Of a stretch of DNA of 64,000 nt, positions 35,552 through 45,135 are shown piece by piece. Origin of the DNA: Amulumruptor sp947039275. Its GTDB lineage: Bacteria > Bacteroidota > Bacteroidia > Bacteroidales > Muribaculaceae. The notes under the pieces are model-generated. The model saw only the letters and a program-made list of their open reading frames with translations, was not told the origin of the DNA and made no database searches. The stretch's first letter is position 1, and each line of letters begins with the position of its first letter. The translations under genes were made by a program, and so were the position numbers. The stretch is taken from NCBI GenBank assembly GCA_947039275.1, contig CAMQYL010000002.1, positions 84,217 to 148,216 of the forward strand, given 5' to 3'.

Positions 35552-36412
35552 ATGATAGGCGTAGTAATTCTCAATTATAATTCGATGTCGGATACTCTAA
35601 AGTGTATCGAGTATCTGACAAAGCAGACAGGTGTGGATCTTGACATCATCGTCATTGACAATGCATCTGCATCCCGGCATGATGTAGATGCGTTGAGAAC
35701 GGCTTGTGATGTCAAAAACATCAGATTTCGGGCTGAGCAGCACAATAGAGGATACAATGCCGGCAACAACGTAGGCATCCGCATGGCTTTAGAGGATGGT
35801 TGCGATGCCGTGATGATTGCTAATCCGGATATGGAATTCCATGACACAGAATATATTGCCACTCTTTACCACGAACTGATGAGCCGTCAGGATTGCGCTG
35901 CTATCAGTGGGGCTATAGTTTCTCCGGAAGGTCGGTTTCAGACACCTATGAAGCGTGATGACTCATGGGTTGCCAGTTTGTCGTGGATACGTGATATAAT
36001 AGGGCTGCGTAAGAAGTCTCAGGGAAATTGCGATGATTTCATAGATAATCCTGAGAACTCACATCAGTGTCATAAACTCAGCGGATGCTGTCTGATGCTT
36101 CGCAGCGATTATCTTATGGCTAATGGGCTTTTTGATGAGAATTTTTTTCTGTACTGCGAAGAATCTGTCTTGTCACGTCAGATAGAGTCTGCAGGTCGTA
36201 CAATGTATTATACACCTGAAGTCCAAGCAGTTCATCGCCATGTGTCAGATGAAAAAGGAGATCCTCGTCCTCGTTTCCGTCATTGGCGTGATTCTCGGCT
36301 TTATTTCATACGCCATTATAGCAATTGGCCATGGTATGGACGCATGGTGGCTGCATTGTCGTTCAGAGTATATGCTTTCTTAATGATATCTATTAACAGC
36401 ATCCGACGATGA
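35552..36412 (+). CDS. family 2 glycosyltransferase (rhamnosyltransferase-like)
   Basis: A 286-residue GT2 with the N-terminus MIGVVILNYNSMSDTLKCIEYL, IVIDNASASRHDVDALR, NRGYNAGNNVGIRMAL, the metal-site MIANPDMEF (about residue 92) and C-terminal LSGCCLMLRSDYLMANGLFDENFFLYCEES. This architecture is close to WbbL/RfbF-type rhamnosyltransferases; sugar specificity is a guess. It overlaps the next gene by four bases. Confidence 0.88.
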   Translation: MIGVVILNYNSMSDTLKCIEYLTKQTGVDLDIIVIDNASASRHDVDALRTACDVKNIRFRAEQHNRGYNAGNNVGIRMALEDGCDAVMIANPDMEFHDTEYIATLYHELMSRQDCAAISGAIVSPEGRFQTPMKRDDSWVASLSWIRDIIGLRKKSQGNCDDFIDNPENSHQCHKLSGCCLMLRSDYLMANGLFDENFFLYCEESVLSRQIESAGRTMYYTPEVQAVHRHVSDEKGDPRPRFRHWRDSRLYFIRHYSNWPWYGRMVAALSFRVYAFLMISINSIRR

Positions 36413-37173
36413 AAAAAACAGCTGGTATATCATTGATGTGCTGTTATAATGACATGACAGAGGCCCGGCATATGCTGCTGGATTCGATAGATTCAATCAT
36501 GGTGGATTTGCCATTTGAGTTGGACGTGCACATGATCGACACACAAGCAAAGAGTTACAAGTCTGCTGCGGAAGCATATAATAAAGAGGTCGCGTTGCAT
36601 CGTGATGATTTAAAAGATATTCTCGTATTCTGTCATCAGGATATAAGTTTTCCGGATTCCCGATTGTTGTGTCGTATATATGATGATCTGACCTTTAAGC
36701 CGTCTCAGATTCTCGGTGTTGCAGGTATGCCGTCAGATGGTAGTCCGGTGTCTAATCTGAAATATAAGTCTGATGATGGATATATAACCCGATGTCAGCT
36801 TTCTGAGAAGACAGCCGTGGTCACCCTTGATGAATGTCTGATTGCCATGCACAAAGACGTATTTATGTCAATGAAATTTGACGAGAATATCTTGAAGCAT
36901 TGGCATCTCTATGCTGTAGACATATGTTATAATGCCAGGCTTAATCATGGGGTAGAATCATATGTCCTGCCAGAGATGACATATCATAAATATTCGGCAG
37001 ACAAGGGGCAGGGGACCGATAATACTTTCTTATGCGAGATTAACAATCTTGCCACCAAGTACAAAAACAAAGTAGATGTTATCCGTACGCCATGTTATAT
37101 CTTGCCGACATCTTTCTTCCCACGATGGAGGCAGCTGTTGCGGACTATGGCGAAAAATCTGATTGGTAGATGA
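36409..37173 (+). CDS. glycosyltransferase of the Glyco_tranf_2_5 type
   Basis: A 254-residue protein. ISLMCCYNDMTEARHMLLDSI, MIDTQAKSYKSAAEAYNKEV and ILVFCHQDISFPD (the HQD motif) point to the streptococcal-style family often placed in PF13712. DECLIAMHKDVF and YAVDICYNARLNHG follow. It is short for a GT but complete. It overlaps both neighbours by four bases, so the trio is translationally coupled. Confidence 0.78.
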   Translation: MKKTAGISLMCCYNDMTEARHMLLDSIDSIMVDLPFELDVHMIDTQAKSYKSAAEAYNKEVALHRDDLKDILVFCHQDISFPDSRLLCRIYDDLTFKPSQILGVAGMPSDGSPVSNLKYKSDDGYITRCQLSEKTAVVTLDECLIAMHKDVFMSMKFDENILKHWHLYAVDICYNARLNHGVESYVLPEMTYHKYSADKGQGTDNTFLCEINNLATKYKNKVDVIRTPCYILPTSFFPRWRQLLRTMAKNLIGR

Positions 37174-38231
37174 ATGCCATGCCTCAGACCATCAATACCT
37201 CAAATCGCCGTCTGGCATACTTAGATATAGCCAAAGGTGTGGCGATTGTCAGTATCGTCCTGCTACATTTTGCCACAGGCTTTATCCCTCCTTATGTCAA
37301 TGTGTTTATCAGTTCGTATATGATAAGCATGTTTTATGTCACATCAGGCTGGGTCAATGCCATGCAGACCCAGCAGCCGTTTAAGGTCTTTCTCCGTAAG
37401 CGTTGGCATCAGCTCGGAGTCCCATATATTGCCTGGACGCTTATAATACTCGCTTTTGATCTGATCTTGTGGATTTTCGGTTACTACGATACTTACTTCA
37501 TAGCTCGCGAGGTATATAAGTCTGTGGTGTTGCGAGGTATCGGCACCCTGTGGTTTCTTCCGGCTCTATTCGGTGCGGAAATATTATGGTGGTGGACGCG
37601 TGACTGCTATCCACGGGTTCGATGCGTCATAGTCACAGTTGCAGTGGCTCTGTTCATATGGTATTATCAGACCTTGCTGGGACCTCGTGACACTCTTGCC
37701 ATGAGCATCAAGGAGGCTCCCTTTAGGGTCATATATAGCATAGCTACGGCATGGTTAGGGATTGCTGCCGGCTTTTGTTTCCATCGCTATGTGCTGAGAT
37801 GGATACAACTTTGTCATAAAATGGCAGTATTAGTAATAGGATTGTTGATTGTTGCAGCCGGATGGTATTGTGCACTATGGCCGCCGGTGCCTCTTTATTG
37901 GAGTTTTGGAGCTCCGTTGCTTGAACCGATAGGATTGATACTGATTATAATGTCAGTTGAAACCAGTCCCATATGGCGATATTTCCATTATTGGGGACGA
38001 AATTCTATGGCTTTGATGGTGACCCATTTCAGCATATTGATTGTGCTGTGTGATGTTACAGTCCGGCTTATATGCGGACATCCCATGAAGGGTGGCTGGA
38101 TTGCTTTTTCATTGTTTTGTGTGACCATGATTGCCGAATATTTCATAGCCGAGTGGTTGTCACGCAAATATCCGAAAATTTTAGGAATCAGAAGAGATAA
38201 AACGAACTCTCTGCAAGATAAAACAGTATAA
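37170..38231 (+). CDS. membrane acyltransferase, family 3
   Basis: A 353-residue Acyltransferase_3 protein with about ten membrane segments. The signature is RRLAYLDIAKGVAIVSIVLLHF near the N-terminus, with LWFLPALFGAEILW in the middle and MALMVTHFSILIVL towards the end. Similarity to the genes at 21206 and 40558 is general, not that of a recent copy. It probably acetylates the repeat unit. Confidence 0.85.
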   Translation: MNAMPQTINTSNRRLAYLDIAKGVAIVSIVLLHFATGFIPPYVNVFISSYMISMFYVTSGWVNAMQTQQPFKVFLRKRWHQLGVPYIAWTLIILAFDLILWIFGYYDTYFIAREVYKSVVLRGIGTLWFLPALFGAEILWWWTRDCYPRVRCVIVTVAVALFIWYYQTLLGPRDTLAMSIKEAPFRVIYSIATAWLGIAAGFCFHRYVLRWIQLCHKMAVLVIGLLIVAAGWYCALWPPVPLYWSFGAPLLEPIGLILIIMSVETSPIWRYFHYWGRNSMALMVTHFSILIVLCDVTVRLICGHPMKGGWIAFSLFCVTMIAEYFIAEWLSRKYPKILGIRRDKTNSLQDKTV

Positions 38232-38248
38232 TGCTATTATAACATCAT

Positions 38249-39550
38249 ATGACCTACATTTCCGTCATTTTTTCCAGCATCTGGCATTTCATAAAAGGCT
38301 TTTTCCAGCTGAAGAACTATAACTGGACCAATGCAGTCCTGTTCATGATTGTATTGATGGTAATCCAGTATTATCCATTGGAGGGCAGTGCGGGCGTAAG
38401 CCCTGTCAAGGTGGCAATGATGTCAGTTATGCCTATAATTTTTCTTGCCAATTTTAACATCAATAAGGCGGTTGTTTTTGGCACTATGTATTGGCTATGG
38501 ATATTTTTTACTGCCTACTTTTTACATTCGTCGACGTTCAGATCAAGCACCGTCATGTATTGTGCCATGTTTGTTGTTTCTTTCATGGTGTTTTACACCC
38601 TTGTTTACCACAAGCATGTTTTAAACATAGATATATTTATTAATTTTATCAGAGGCTTTATTTATGCTTACACGGGTCTGGCGGTAGTTCAGACAATTCT
38701 GCATGTTGTTGGTATATGGAGTCTTCCATGGATGAATATGCTTATGTGGATTGGGGAAGAAACAGGACAGCGAGTCAATAGTTTTTCACAGGAACCATCA
38801 ACATTTGCTCGTACTCTGTGGGTACTTTATTACGCATATTTAAAATGTAATGAATACCTCCAAGGCTCAAAAGTGACTTTTTTTCAGGCGTTCAGAGGGT
38901 CACATCTCATTGTTTCAGCATGTGTATTGCTTGACACCGCATTGATGGGGTCTGCTACGGCATTTATATGCATGGGTATAGTATCTCTATATTTTTTGAG
39001 AGGCTACTATCTTTTTCTGATGTTGCCTATTTTTTCTGGCATTTTTTTCATCATGAGAAATGCGGAGATAAAACATTTTGAGCGCGTAGTAGCAATTGCT
39101 CAGGCCGCATCTACGATGAATGTCTCAGAAATACGTGATACTGATGCCTCTGCCAATGTGCGTGTCGCTCCATTGATTAACACTTTGAATAGTTTGACAA
39201 CAGATATAGAGGATGAAGATTTTTGGGTGGGACATGGATGTGATTATTCAACGCGATTCCGTTATCATGCTGAATTACGAAAGATAGGTGATATAGATGA
39301 TTATGGTTTTGTTGCATATCTTCTTAGCTTAGTGCTGGTGTTTGGCTGTTGTATTCGGTTCCGTTCCATTGCGGCAATAATGTTCTTTTTAGGAGTCGGG
39401 GGTGGTACCACTAACATAGCCTATCTATGGGGACTGCTTTACATACTGAGTGCTACACGGTATTTTTATGACCAAAATCAGCTCGGATTATTGTCAACTG
39501 GATGTGGCCAGTATGGTGCCATAGAATTAGATGAGAAGGAAGAAGATTGA
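38249..39550 (+). CDS. O-antigen/capsule polymerase candidate (Wzy-like)
   Basis: A 433-residue protein with about 11-12 hydrophobic segments and a large extracytoplasmic loop (about residues 285-360). The motif VNSFSQEPSTFARTLW, with an EPS-F pattern, is often seen in Wzy polymerases and O-antigen ligases. It would join repeat units at the periplasmic face. Codon use is distinctly AT-rich. It is the only candidate polymerase in the locus; assignment rests on topology and the one motif. Confidence 0.7.
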   Translation: MTYISVIFSSIWHFIKGFFQLKNYNWTNAVLFMIVLMVIQYYPLEGSAGVSPVKVAMMSVMPIIFLANFNINKAVVFGTMYWLWIFFTAYFLHSSTFRSSTVMYCAMFVVSFMVFYTLVYHKHVLNIDIFINFIRGFIYAYTGLAVVQTILHVVGIWSLPWMNMLMWIGEETGQRVNSFSQEPSTFARTLWVLYYAYLKCNEYLQGSKVTFFQAFRGSHLIVSACVLLDTALMGSATAFICMGIVSLYFLRGYYLFLMLPIFSGIFFIMRNAEIKHFERVVAIAQAASTMNVSEIRDTDASANVRVAPLINTLNSLTTDIEDEDFWVGHGCDYSTRFRYHAELRKIGDIDDYGFVAYLLSLVLVFGCCIRFRSIAAIMFFLGVGGGTTNIAYLWGLLYILSATRYFYDQNQLGLLSTGCGQYGAIELDEKEED

Positions 39551-39577
39551 ATTGTAATCAAAACATGTTTATGATAT

Positions 39578-40525
39578 ATGAAACCCATAGCATTTTTTGA
39601 TCGGCACCGTAAATGGAACAATAAACGCAATCGCATCCTTGACAAGGTCAGATTCTATTCCATATATAATCTGATATGGGATGTGATTGCTAATGTCTAT
39701 CTTAAGTGTTATTTTTATTTTACAAAATCCAGATTTTATCTTTCGCGTCCAGATGCGATTCGTTGTTCTGATGTAATTATATCATTTACATCATATCCGA
39801 AAAGAATAGGCTATGTATGGCAGACCGTAGAATCATTGTTAAGACAGTCGGCATTACCAGAACGTATAATATTGTATCTTTCCGAAGACCAATTCCCGAA
39901 AGGAAACAAAAATCTTCCGACAAGATTATTGAATCTCATGTCGAGAGGTTTGGAAATTAAGTTCGTAGAAGGAGATTTGCGTTCGCATAAGAAATATTTC
40001 TATGCGATGCAAGAGTTTTATGATAAAACCATAATCACCGTAGATGATGATTGCCTTTATCCTGAGGACATTATACAGACATTATGGGAGACACATTGCG
40101 AATACCCGGATGCTGTGGTCGGAAACCGTGCAAAGCACGTCTATTCTATGATTCCTCGCTATGAACACTGGCCTGCTGTGGATCATAGGATGAAATCATT
40201 TGATCTGCTTTTTGTCGGGTGTGCTGGAATTTTATATCCTCCGCATACCTTACATTCGGATGTGTTTGATATTCCTTTAATTCGACGGCTTGCTTTCTCG
40301 GCTGATGATATATGGCTGTCATGTATGGGGCGTCTTAAGAGAACACCAATGGTATCTACTGGATATGATTACCATCATTTGCGTACGCTTATACTGGCTG
40401 ACACTCCTTTGCTTGAAGCCAACGCTAAAGGTGGAGGAAACCAGCAAACTGTGGATAATCTGAATAGCTATTATTTAAAAACTATAGGAAAAAGACCATT
40501 TGTGGATATGGTAGGAATCAATTGA
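39578..40525 (+). CDS. glycosyltransferase with VDDD motif
   Basis: A 315-residue GT-A-like protein. The conserved block VIISFTSYPKRIGYVWQTVESLLRQ is followed by RIILYLSEDQFP, KYFYAMQEFYDKTIITVDDDCLYPEDIIQ (candidate metal site near residue 158) and GCAGILYPPHTL. Proteins of this type are common in capsule loci. I cannot give it a CAZy family with certainty. AT-rich codon use like its neighbours on both sides. Confidence 0.75.
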   Translation: MKPIAFFDRHRKWNNKRNRILDKVRFYSIYNLIWDVIANVYLKCYFYFTKSRFYLSRPDAIRCSDVIISFTSYPKRIGYVWQTVESLLRQSALPERIILYLSEDQFPKGNKNLPTRLLNLMSRGLEIKFVEGDLRSHKKYFYAMQEFYDKTIITVDDDCLYPEDIIQTLWETHCEYPDAVVGNRAKHVYSMIPRYEHWPAVDHRMKSFDLLFVGCAGILYPPHTLHSDVFDIPLIRRLAFSADDIWLSCMGRLKRTPMVSTGYDYHHLRTLILADTPLLEANAKGGGNQQTVDNLNSYYLKTIGKRPFVDMVGIN

Positions 40526-40557
40526 TTTCAGATTTCGTTTGCGAGCTAAATATTGAT

Positions 40558-41544
40558 ATGGGAACAAATGTAGAAAGACCTCGATTAAAATACATGGATC
40601 TTGCGAAAGGAATATGTATGATTCTGTTGATATTCAGTCATATAGGTTTTATGTGGGATCACTATGTCATTTATTATTTTTATTTTCCTGTATTTCTGGT
40701 GTTATCGGGTTTTTTTCTTTCATTTGATGTTGATATAAGAAAATTCATTGTAAACAGGTTTAATAAACTGGTTATACCCTTCTTGTTTTTTTATTTATTG
40801 TCTTACTTGTTGTTTTATCTGGGCATTGCACTGTTCCCCGATGTCATGTTGACTGAAGCACGTGGAGTATTAGACATGTTCACTCAACGCCAATGGTTTA
40901 ATGGCCCGCTTTGGTATTTGTTATGCCTTTTCTGGACTAGTATTTGGCTGTTCATGATATGTAGGTTGATCCAAAGTGTAGATTTGCAAATATTAGTGGT
41001 ATTATTCATAGGCTCGATAGGTGCTACCTTAGGGCAGAAATATATATTTATACCTCTAATGATAGATGTATCCTTTGCTGCGCTTCCTTTCCTATATTTA
41101 GGTTATCTTGTTAAAAATTTTCCATTGCTGTATCCTAGTAAATACGACAAATATGATTTGCCTATAGGAATTTCTCTTTTCTGCCTCGTCATGTTGCTGT
41201 CATGGATTAAGCCTTATAATTGGATTGGCTTCCACACGAATACTGTGGTAGGTAATTATTATTGGGCTCTTCTTGTAGCAACTCCTGCTGTTTTCTCTGT
41301 ATTGTTTTTGTGTAAATCAATTAAAACAATTTCTTTTATTACTTTCTTTGGAGCATATTCTATTGTCCCTTTTTCTATTCACCATCTCATATACCGTCCA
41401 GTAATGGTTATGTTTGATTCTTTTTCGATTCCATACCCATTGTTTTTTACTGCGATAATTACAGTAGTGCTATCGGCTCTCATGATTCCTGTCATGATTA
41501 AATATATACCCTGGGCCATAGGAATAAAAAAGGTAATCAGATAA
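40558..41544 (+). CDS. membrane acyltransferase, family 3
   Basis: A 328-residue Acyltransferase_3 protein, about ten hydrophobic segments, beginning MGTNVERPRLKYMDLAKGICMILLIFSHIG, which carries the family's D.AKG and SH motif. GPLWYLLCLFWTSIWLF and SIVPFSIHHLIYRPVMV follow. The ATG at 40558 is favoured; a TTG at 40522 that overlaps the preceding stop would add 12 residues. Strongly AT-rich. Third acyltransferase of the locus. Confidence 0.82.
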   Translation: MGTNVERPRLKYMDLAKGICMILLIFSHIGFMWDHYVIYYFYFPVFLVLSGFFLSFDVDIRKFIVNRFNKLVIPFLFFYLLSYLLFYLGIALFPDVMLTEARGVLDMFTQRQWFNGPLWYLLCLFWTSIWLFMICRLIQSVDLQILVVLFIGSIGATLGQKYIFIPLMIDVSFAALPFLYLGYLVKNFPLLYPSKYDKYDLPIGISLFCLVMLLSWIKPYNWIGFHTNTVVGNYYWALLVATPAVFSVLFLCKSIKTISFITFFGAYSIVPFSIHHLIYRPVMVMFDSFSIPYPLFFTAIITVVLSALMIPVMIKYIPWAIGIKKVIR

Positions 41545-41567
41545 TATTAGATTGTATTTGTAAATAT

Positions 41568-42530
41568 ATGGATTTGACTTTAGCCATTTGCGTATATAAT
41601 AAAGAGGAGTGGATTGCAGAGACTCTAGATAGTGTGATGTCGCAGACTGTCCATGATTTCCGACTGCTCATCATAGACGATGCTTCTACTGACCGGTCAG
41701 TTGATGTAATAGAAGCATATTTCTGCCAATATCCACGTCAATATGATTTGATAGAACTGGAGTCAAACCGTGGCATCGGTTATTGTCGCCATCTGGCTGA
41801 GCGGCAAGCTACTACTCGTTACCTGATGTTTCTTGATTCAGATGATGTCCTCAGTCCTACAGCTATAGCCCGGATGTGGACCAAACTGCAATCAGATAAG
41901 GATTTGATGGCTGTAGGATGTCATCTGGCGTATGTAGATCAGAATACATCCCTAATAGGGGGCGGTCTGTATCTCGGTGCAGTGACCAAGGAAGAGTTTT
42001 ACGACAAGGCATCGGCGTGCAAACTCATCTTCATGCAGCCAACTGCGGTTTATGACCGAGAAGCCGCTCTCAGAGTAGGTGGATTCTCTATCGATGGATT
42101 TCCTGAGGGGAAGCCGCGATATCAGGATTTTTGTGAGGATTTGGATCTATGGACGCGTATGAGCGACCTATATACCGAGGGCAAGGCGATCATCGTTATC
42201 CCTGAGGTCCTCGCGTACTACCGCAAGCTCGGTACCGGATTGTCATCTAATACTCTTCCTATGTTGCTTAAGATGAGGTGGGTGAAGCAATGTCTCATCG
42301 ACCGCAGGGAGAACCGTACGCCGTTATGTTTCAAGGACTGGTTAGCGCAGTATCCTTTATCGGATATGAAGAATTTGCGTAGAGAGGCAAAGGCCACGGA
42401 CTATCTGCGGCGTGGAGCATTACGTCTGCATCGTGGCAATCCCGTAGGGGTGTTTGACGTTTTCTATAGCATATTCCTCAAGCCTGGTTATTTCGTGGAT
42501 AAGCTACATAAGAACCTCCTTAATCGTTGA
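41568..42530 (+). CDS. family 2 glycosyltransferase
   Basis: A 320-residue GT2: MDLTLAICVYNKEEWIAETLDSVMSQ, LIIDDASTDRSVDVIE, LESNRGIGYCRHLAERQAT, YLMFLDSDDVLSP. The middle region (GGFSIDGFPEGKPRYQDFCEDLDLWTRM) carries an ED acidic motif typical of the acceptor side. G+C looks higher than in the two preceding genes. It lies six bases before the NTase-kinase gene. Confidence 0.9.
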   Translation: MDLTLAICVYNKEEWIAETLDSVMSQTVHDFRLLIIDDASTDRSVDVIEAYFCQYPRQYDLIELESNRGIGYCRHLAERQATTRYLMFLDSDDVLSPTAIARMWTKLQSDKDLMAVGCHLAYVDQNTSLIGGGLYLGAVTKEEFYDKASACKLIFMQPTAVYDREAALRVGGFSIDGFPEGKPRYQDFCEDLDLWTRMSDLYTEGKAIIVIPEVLAYYRKLGTGLSSNTLPMLLKMRWVKQCLIDRRENRTPLCFKDWLAQYPLSDMKNLRREAKATDYLRRGALRLHRGNPVGVFDVFYSIFLKPGYFVDKLHKNLLNR

Positions 42531-42536
42531 TTTGCA

Positions 42537-43868
42537 ATGGGTGTTGATAAGGAACAATTGATACGCGAAATCATCGGGTTTCTGAATGAGAATGCCGATT
42601 ATGTCGTGCTTCGTAATTACGAGCAGTTGCCTGTCGGTAATGATGCGCGTGATATAGACATCATCATAAGGCGAAAGCAGTTTCGTTCGTTGCGGAGTCG
42701 GCTGGTGTCATTGATAGATGCTCTCGGCTGGAGCATACTGACTTATCTTGATTCTGATCGGTTGGTGACATTTGTATGCGCTCGTATAGGTGATGGAGGG
42801 GAAACGGATCTGGTGCAGTGGGATTTCTTTTTTGACACATCGGTGTGGGGCATACAGCTGATGAGTGCTGACGAATTTCTTGCAGACAAGGAGTTCAACG
42901 GCTTCTTGTGGCATTCTGGCTCAGCATCAAAGTTCCTTGACAAATATCTTTATGATAGAGCGGTAGGGGCACAGTATCCCGAGCGGTATAGAGCCGTGAG
43001 GGAGGCTGCCGAATACTTGCCAACTGTTCAGTCCAAACTGTCTGACATATTCGGGTGCGCTGATGCCGTCACATGTGACCGTGCATCCCGTAAGTCGTTG
43101 ATGTTGCATGCGTTCAGACGCAATCTGACGCGGAGACCGTTTGCATTGATAGGGGAGATGTCTCGATGGGGATGGTCGTATTTGCGCAATTATCTTGGAA
43201 GAGGCACAGGTTTCGCCATCGGATTTACAGGACCTGACGGAGCAGGAAAGACCACAGTAATCGATATGGTGATTGACCGCCTTGGTGATGTGTTTCGCAA
43301 AGCGCATGCCTACTATCATTTCCGTCCGGCTCTGTTCGGTAACCTTGGAGACGTGGCGCAGAAGGCAGGTGTTAAAAAAGAGGTGGATCGCAACTATAGC
43401 GATCCGCACCGAGGTGGACGCACGTCTGCCATAAACTCGTTGGCACGTCTGAGCTATTATACTGTGGATTATATCGTGGGCTATTGGGCGAAGGTGAAAT
43501 CACAGACGCGCATAACGCGTCTTGTCATCTTTGACCGGTATTTCAGCGATATAATATGCGATTCGCGCCGTTCGCGTATATATCTGCCTTATCGTTTCTT
43601 GAATTTGTGGCGTAAGCTGTTCATACCTTCTCTGCGCTACAATATTCTGCTCACAGCATCTACAGATACCATATTAGAGCGTAAGAGAGAGCTGTCACGC
43701 GAGGATATTGAGGCTATAAATGGACGTATAGATCTACTCGCGCCTCAAAAGGGTTATCTGAAAGTGTTCAACGAGTCTACGCCTGATGTGGCTGTCAATC
43801 AGATTCTCAGCCATATTTTTGCTGAGCAACATAATGTCAATTTACGTCGTCTTGGATTCCGCAAATGA
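42537..43868 (+). CDS. nucleotidyltransferase-like domain fused to a thymidylate-kinase-like P-loop kinase
   Basis: A 443-residue two-domain protein. Residues about 1-210 resemble a nucleotidyltransferase fold: VVLRNYEQLPVGNDARDIDIIIRRKQF, where Asp39 and Asp41 would be metal ligands, and ETDLVQWDFFF as a third acidic site. Residues about 225-430 are a P-loop kinase with Walker A GFTGPDGAGKTTVIDMV (229-245), IFDRYFSDIICDSRRSR as the DR-Y/lid-like motif of thymidylate kinases, and LLTASTDTILERKREL. It likely phosphorylates or nucleotidylates a sugar or lipid acceptor; the substrate is unknown. The next gene overlaps by four bases. Confidence 0.7.
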   Translation: MGVDKEQLIREIIGFLNENADYVVLRNYEQLPVGNDARDIDIIIRRKQFRSLRSRLVSLIDALGWSILTYLDSDRLVTFVCARIGDGGETDLVQWDFFFDTSVWGIQLMSADEFLADKEFNGFLWHSGSASKFLDKYLYDRAVGAQYPERYRAVREAAEYLPTVQSKLSDIFGCADAVTCDRASRKSLMLHAFRRNLTRRPFALIGEMSRWGWSYLRNYLGRGTGFAIGFTGPDGAGKTTVIDMVIDRLGDVFRKAHAYYHFRPALFGNLGDVAQKAGVKKEVDRNYSDPHRGGRTSAINSLARLSYYTVDYIVGYWAKVKSQTRITRLVIFDRYFSDIICDSRRSRIYLPYRFLNLWRKLFIPSLRYNILLTASTDTILERKRELSREDIEAINGRIDLLAPQKGYLKVFNESTPDVAVNQILSHIFAEQHNVNLRRLGFRK

Positions 43869-45112
43869 CTGCAATGTCTGATATAATGAAGCCGCGACTG
43901 ATGGTGTCGGCATATGCCTGTGAGCCGTGGAAAGGCAGCGAGATAGGGGTAGGCTGGCACTGGGTGCTCGAATTGAGCCGTGAGTTTGATCTGTGGGTGA
44001 TTACTCGGGCAAATAATCGTGAGCCTATTGAGCGTTGGATGGCTGAGAATCCCGGTTATGAAAGCATACATTGGGTATATTTTGACTTGTCTCCAAGAGA
44101 TTTAAAGCGCAAGCATGGACGCAAAGGAGTACATCGTTATTATCTGAAATGGACGAAGGCTTCCGATGTAGTGATACGTAAAACGATGGCGACCAATAAT
44201 ATCCCTGCTTTCATGCATCTTACTTATGGCAATGCTCTGTGGCATGTCAGCCGTTTCGGAGCATTGCAGCGGTTTATATGGGGTCCGATAGGCGGACTTG
44301 AGACGATACCGCGTGGATTTAGCCGGCTTTACTCTTTCAAGTCGCGTATGCTCGAGTCAGTGCGCCGTTTGGTAGCGATGGTTGTGCCTTATACTCCTGG
44401 ATTTCGGTGGAGATGCCGCCAAGCAGACCTGATATTATGTAAGACAGAGATAACACGTGACTCACTTCCAAGCAAATATCGTGATAAGGCAGTGCTGATG
44501 ACCGATGTCGCTGCCGACATTGCAGATATGAGCCAGTCTGTAGCCCATCAGTCGCAAGATGGATTGAGGCTGCTTTGTGTCGGCAGACTGGATGCGTGGC
44601 GCGGTTTTGATCTCGCCATTGAAGCTGTTGCCGAGCTGCGTGAAGCAGGTCTGCCGGTACATCTTGACATCCTTGGCAAGGGTCCCGATAAGCCGCGTCT
44701 GAAAAAACTGATTACATCATTGTCTCTTGGCGATATCGTGTCTCTATGCGGAGAAGTGTCGTCAGAGGATTACCGCAGGTATCTGTCAGATGCTGACATT
44801 GTGCTTAATCCATCACTTAAGGAAGGAGCAGTAACGGTTTCGTTTGATACGATGGCGGCAGGTAAGCCTTTGGTTGCGCTTGACACCACTGGTTACACGA
44901 GGTATTTCAGACCTGAATATGCGGCTGTAATCCCTCGTGGTAAGAGAGATGAGGTGATATCCTCTATCGCGGCAGCTGTATCTCGTCTTGCTGATGATTC
45001 GTTACGTCAGTCAATGGGACAGTCTGCCATTGAAGCCGCATCTAAGTTTTCATGGAAATTCCATGGTGATGAAATCCGCGAAGTGGTTCGAAGCGTTATA
45101 TCTGATAAGTAA
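43865..45112 (+). CDS. family 4 glycosyltransferase
   Basis: A 415-residue GT-B enzyme. The N-terminus RLMVSAYACEPWKGSEIGVGWHWVLEL is typical of GT4 members with the EIGVGW glycine loop; GGLETIPRGFSRLYSF and LLCVGRLDAWRGFDLAIEAVAEL follow, and VLNPSLKEGAVTVSFDTMAAGKPLVALDTTGY is the C-terminal donor-binding block. An ATG at residue 4 or 8 could also be the start. Overlaps the NTase-kinase gene by four bases. Confidence 0.9.
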   Translation: MTAMSDIMKPRLMVSAYACEPWKGSEIGVGWHWVLELSREFDLWVITRANNREPIERWMAENPGYESIHWVYFDLSPRDLKRKHGRKGVHRYYLKWTKASDVVIRKTMATNNIPAFMHLTYGNALWHVSRFGALQRFIWGPIGGLETIPRGFSRLYSFKSRMLESVRRLVAMVVPYTPGFRWRCRQADLILCKTEITRDSLPSKYRDKAVLMTDVAADIADMSQSVAHQSQDGLRLLCVGRLDAWRGFDLAIEAVAELREAGLPVHLDILGKGPDKPRLKKLITSLSLGDIVSLCGEVSSEDYRRYLSDADIVLNPSLKEGAVTVSFDTMAAGKPLVALDTTGYTRYFRPEYAAVIPRGKRDEVISSIAAAVSRLADDSLRQSMGQSAIEAASKFSWKFHGDEIREVVRSVISDK

Positions 45113-45135
45113 GACCTGTAATTATGGCATAGCTG

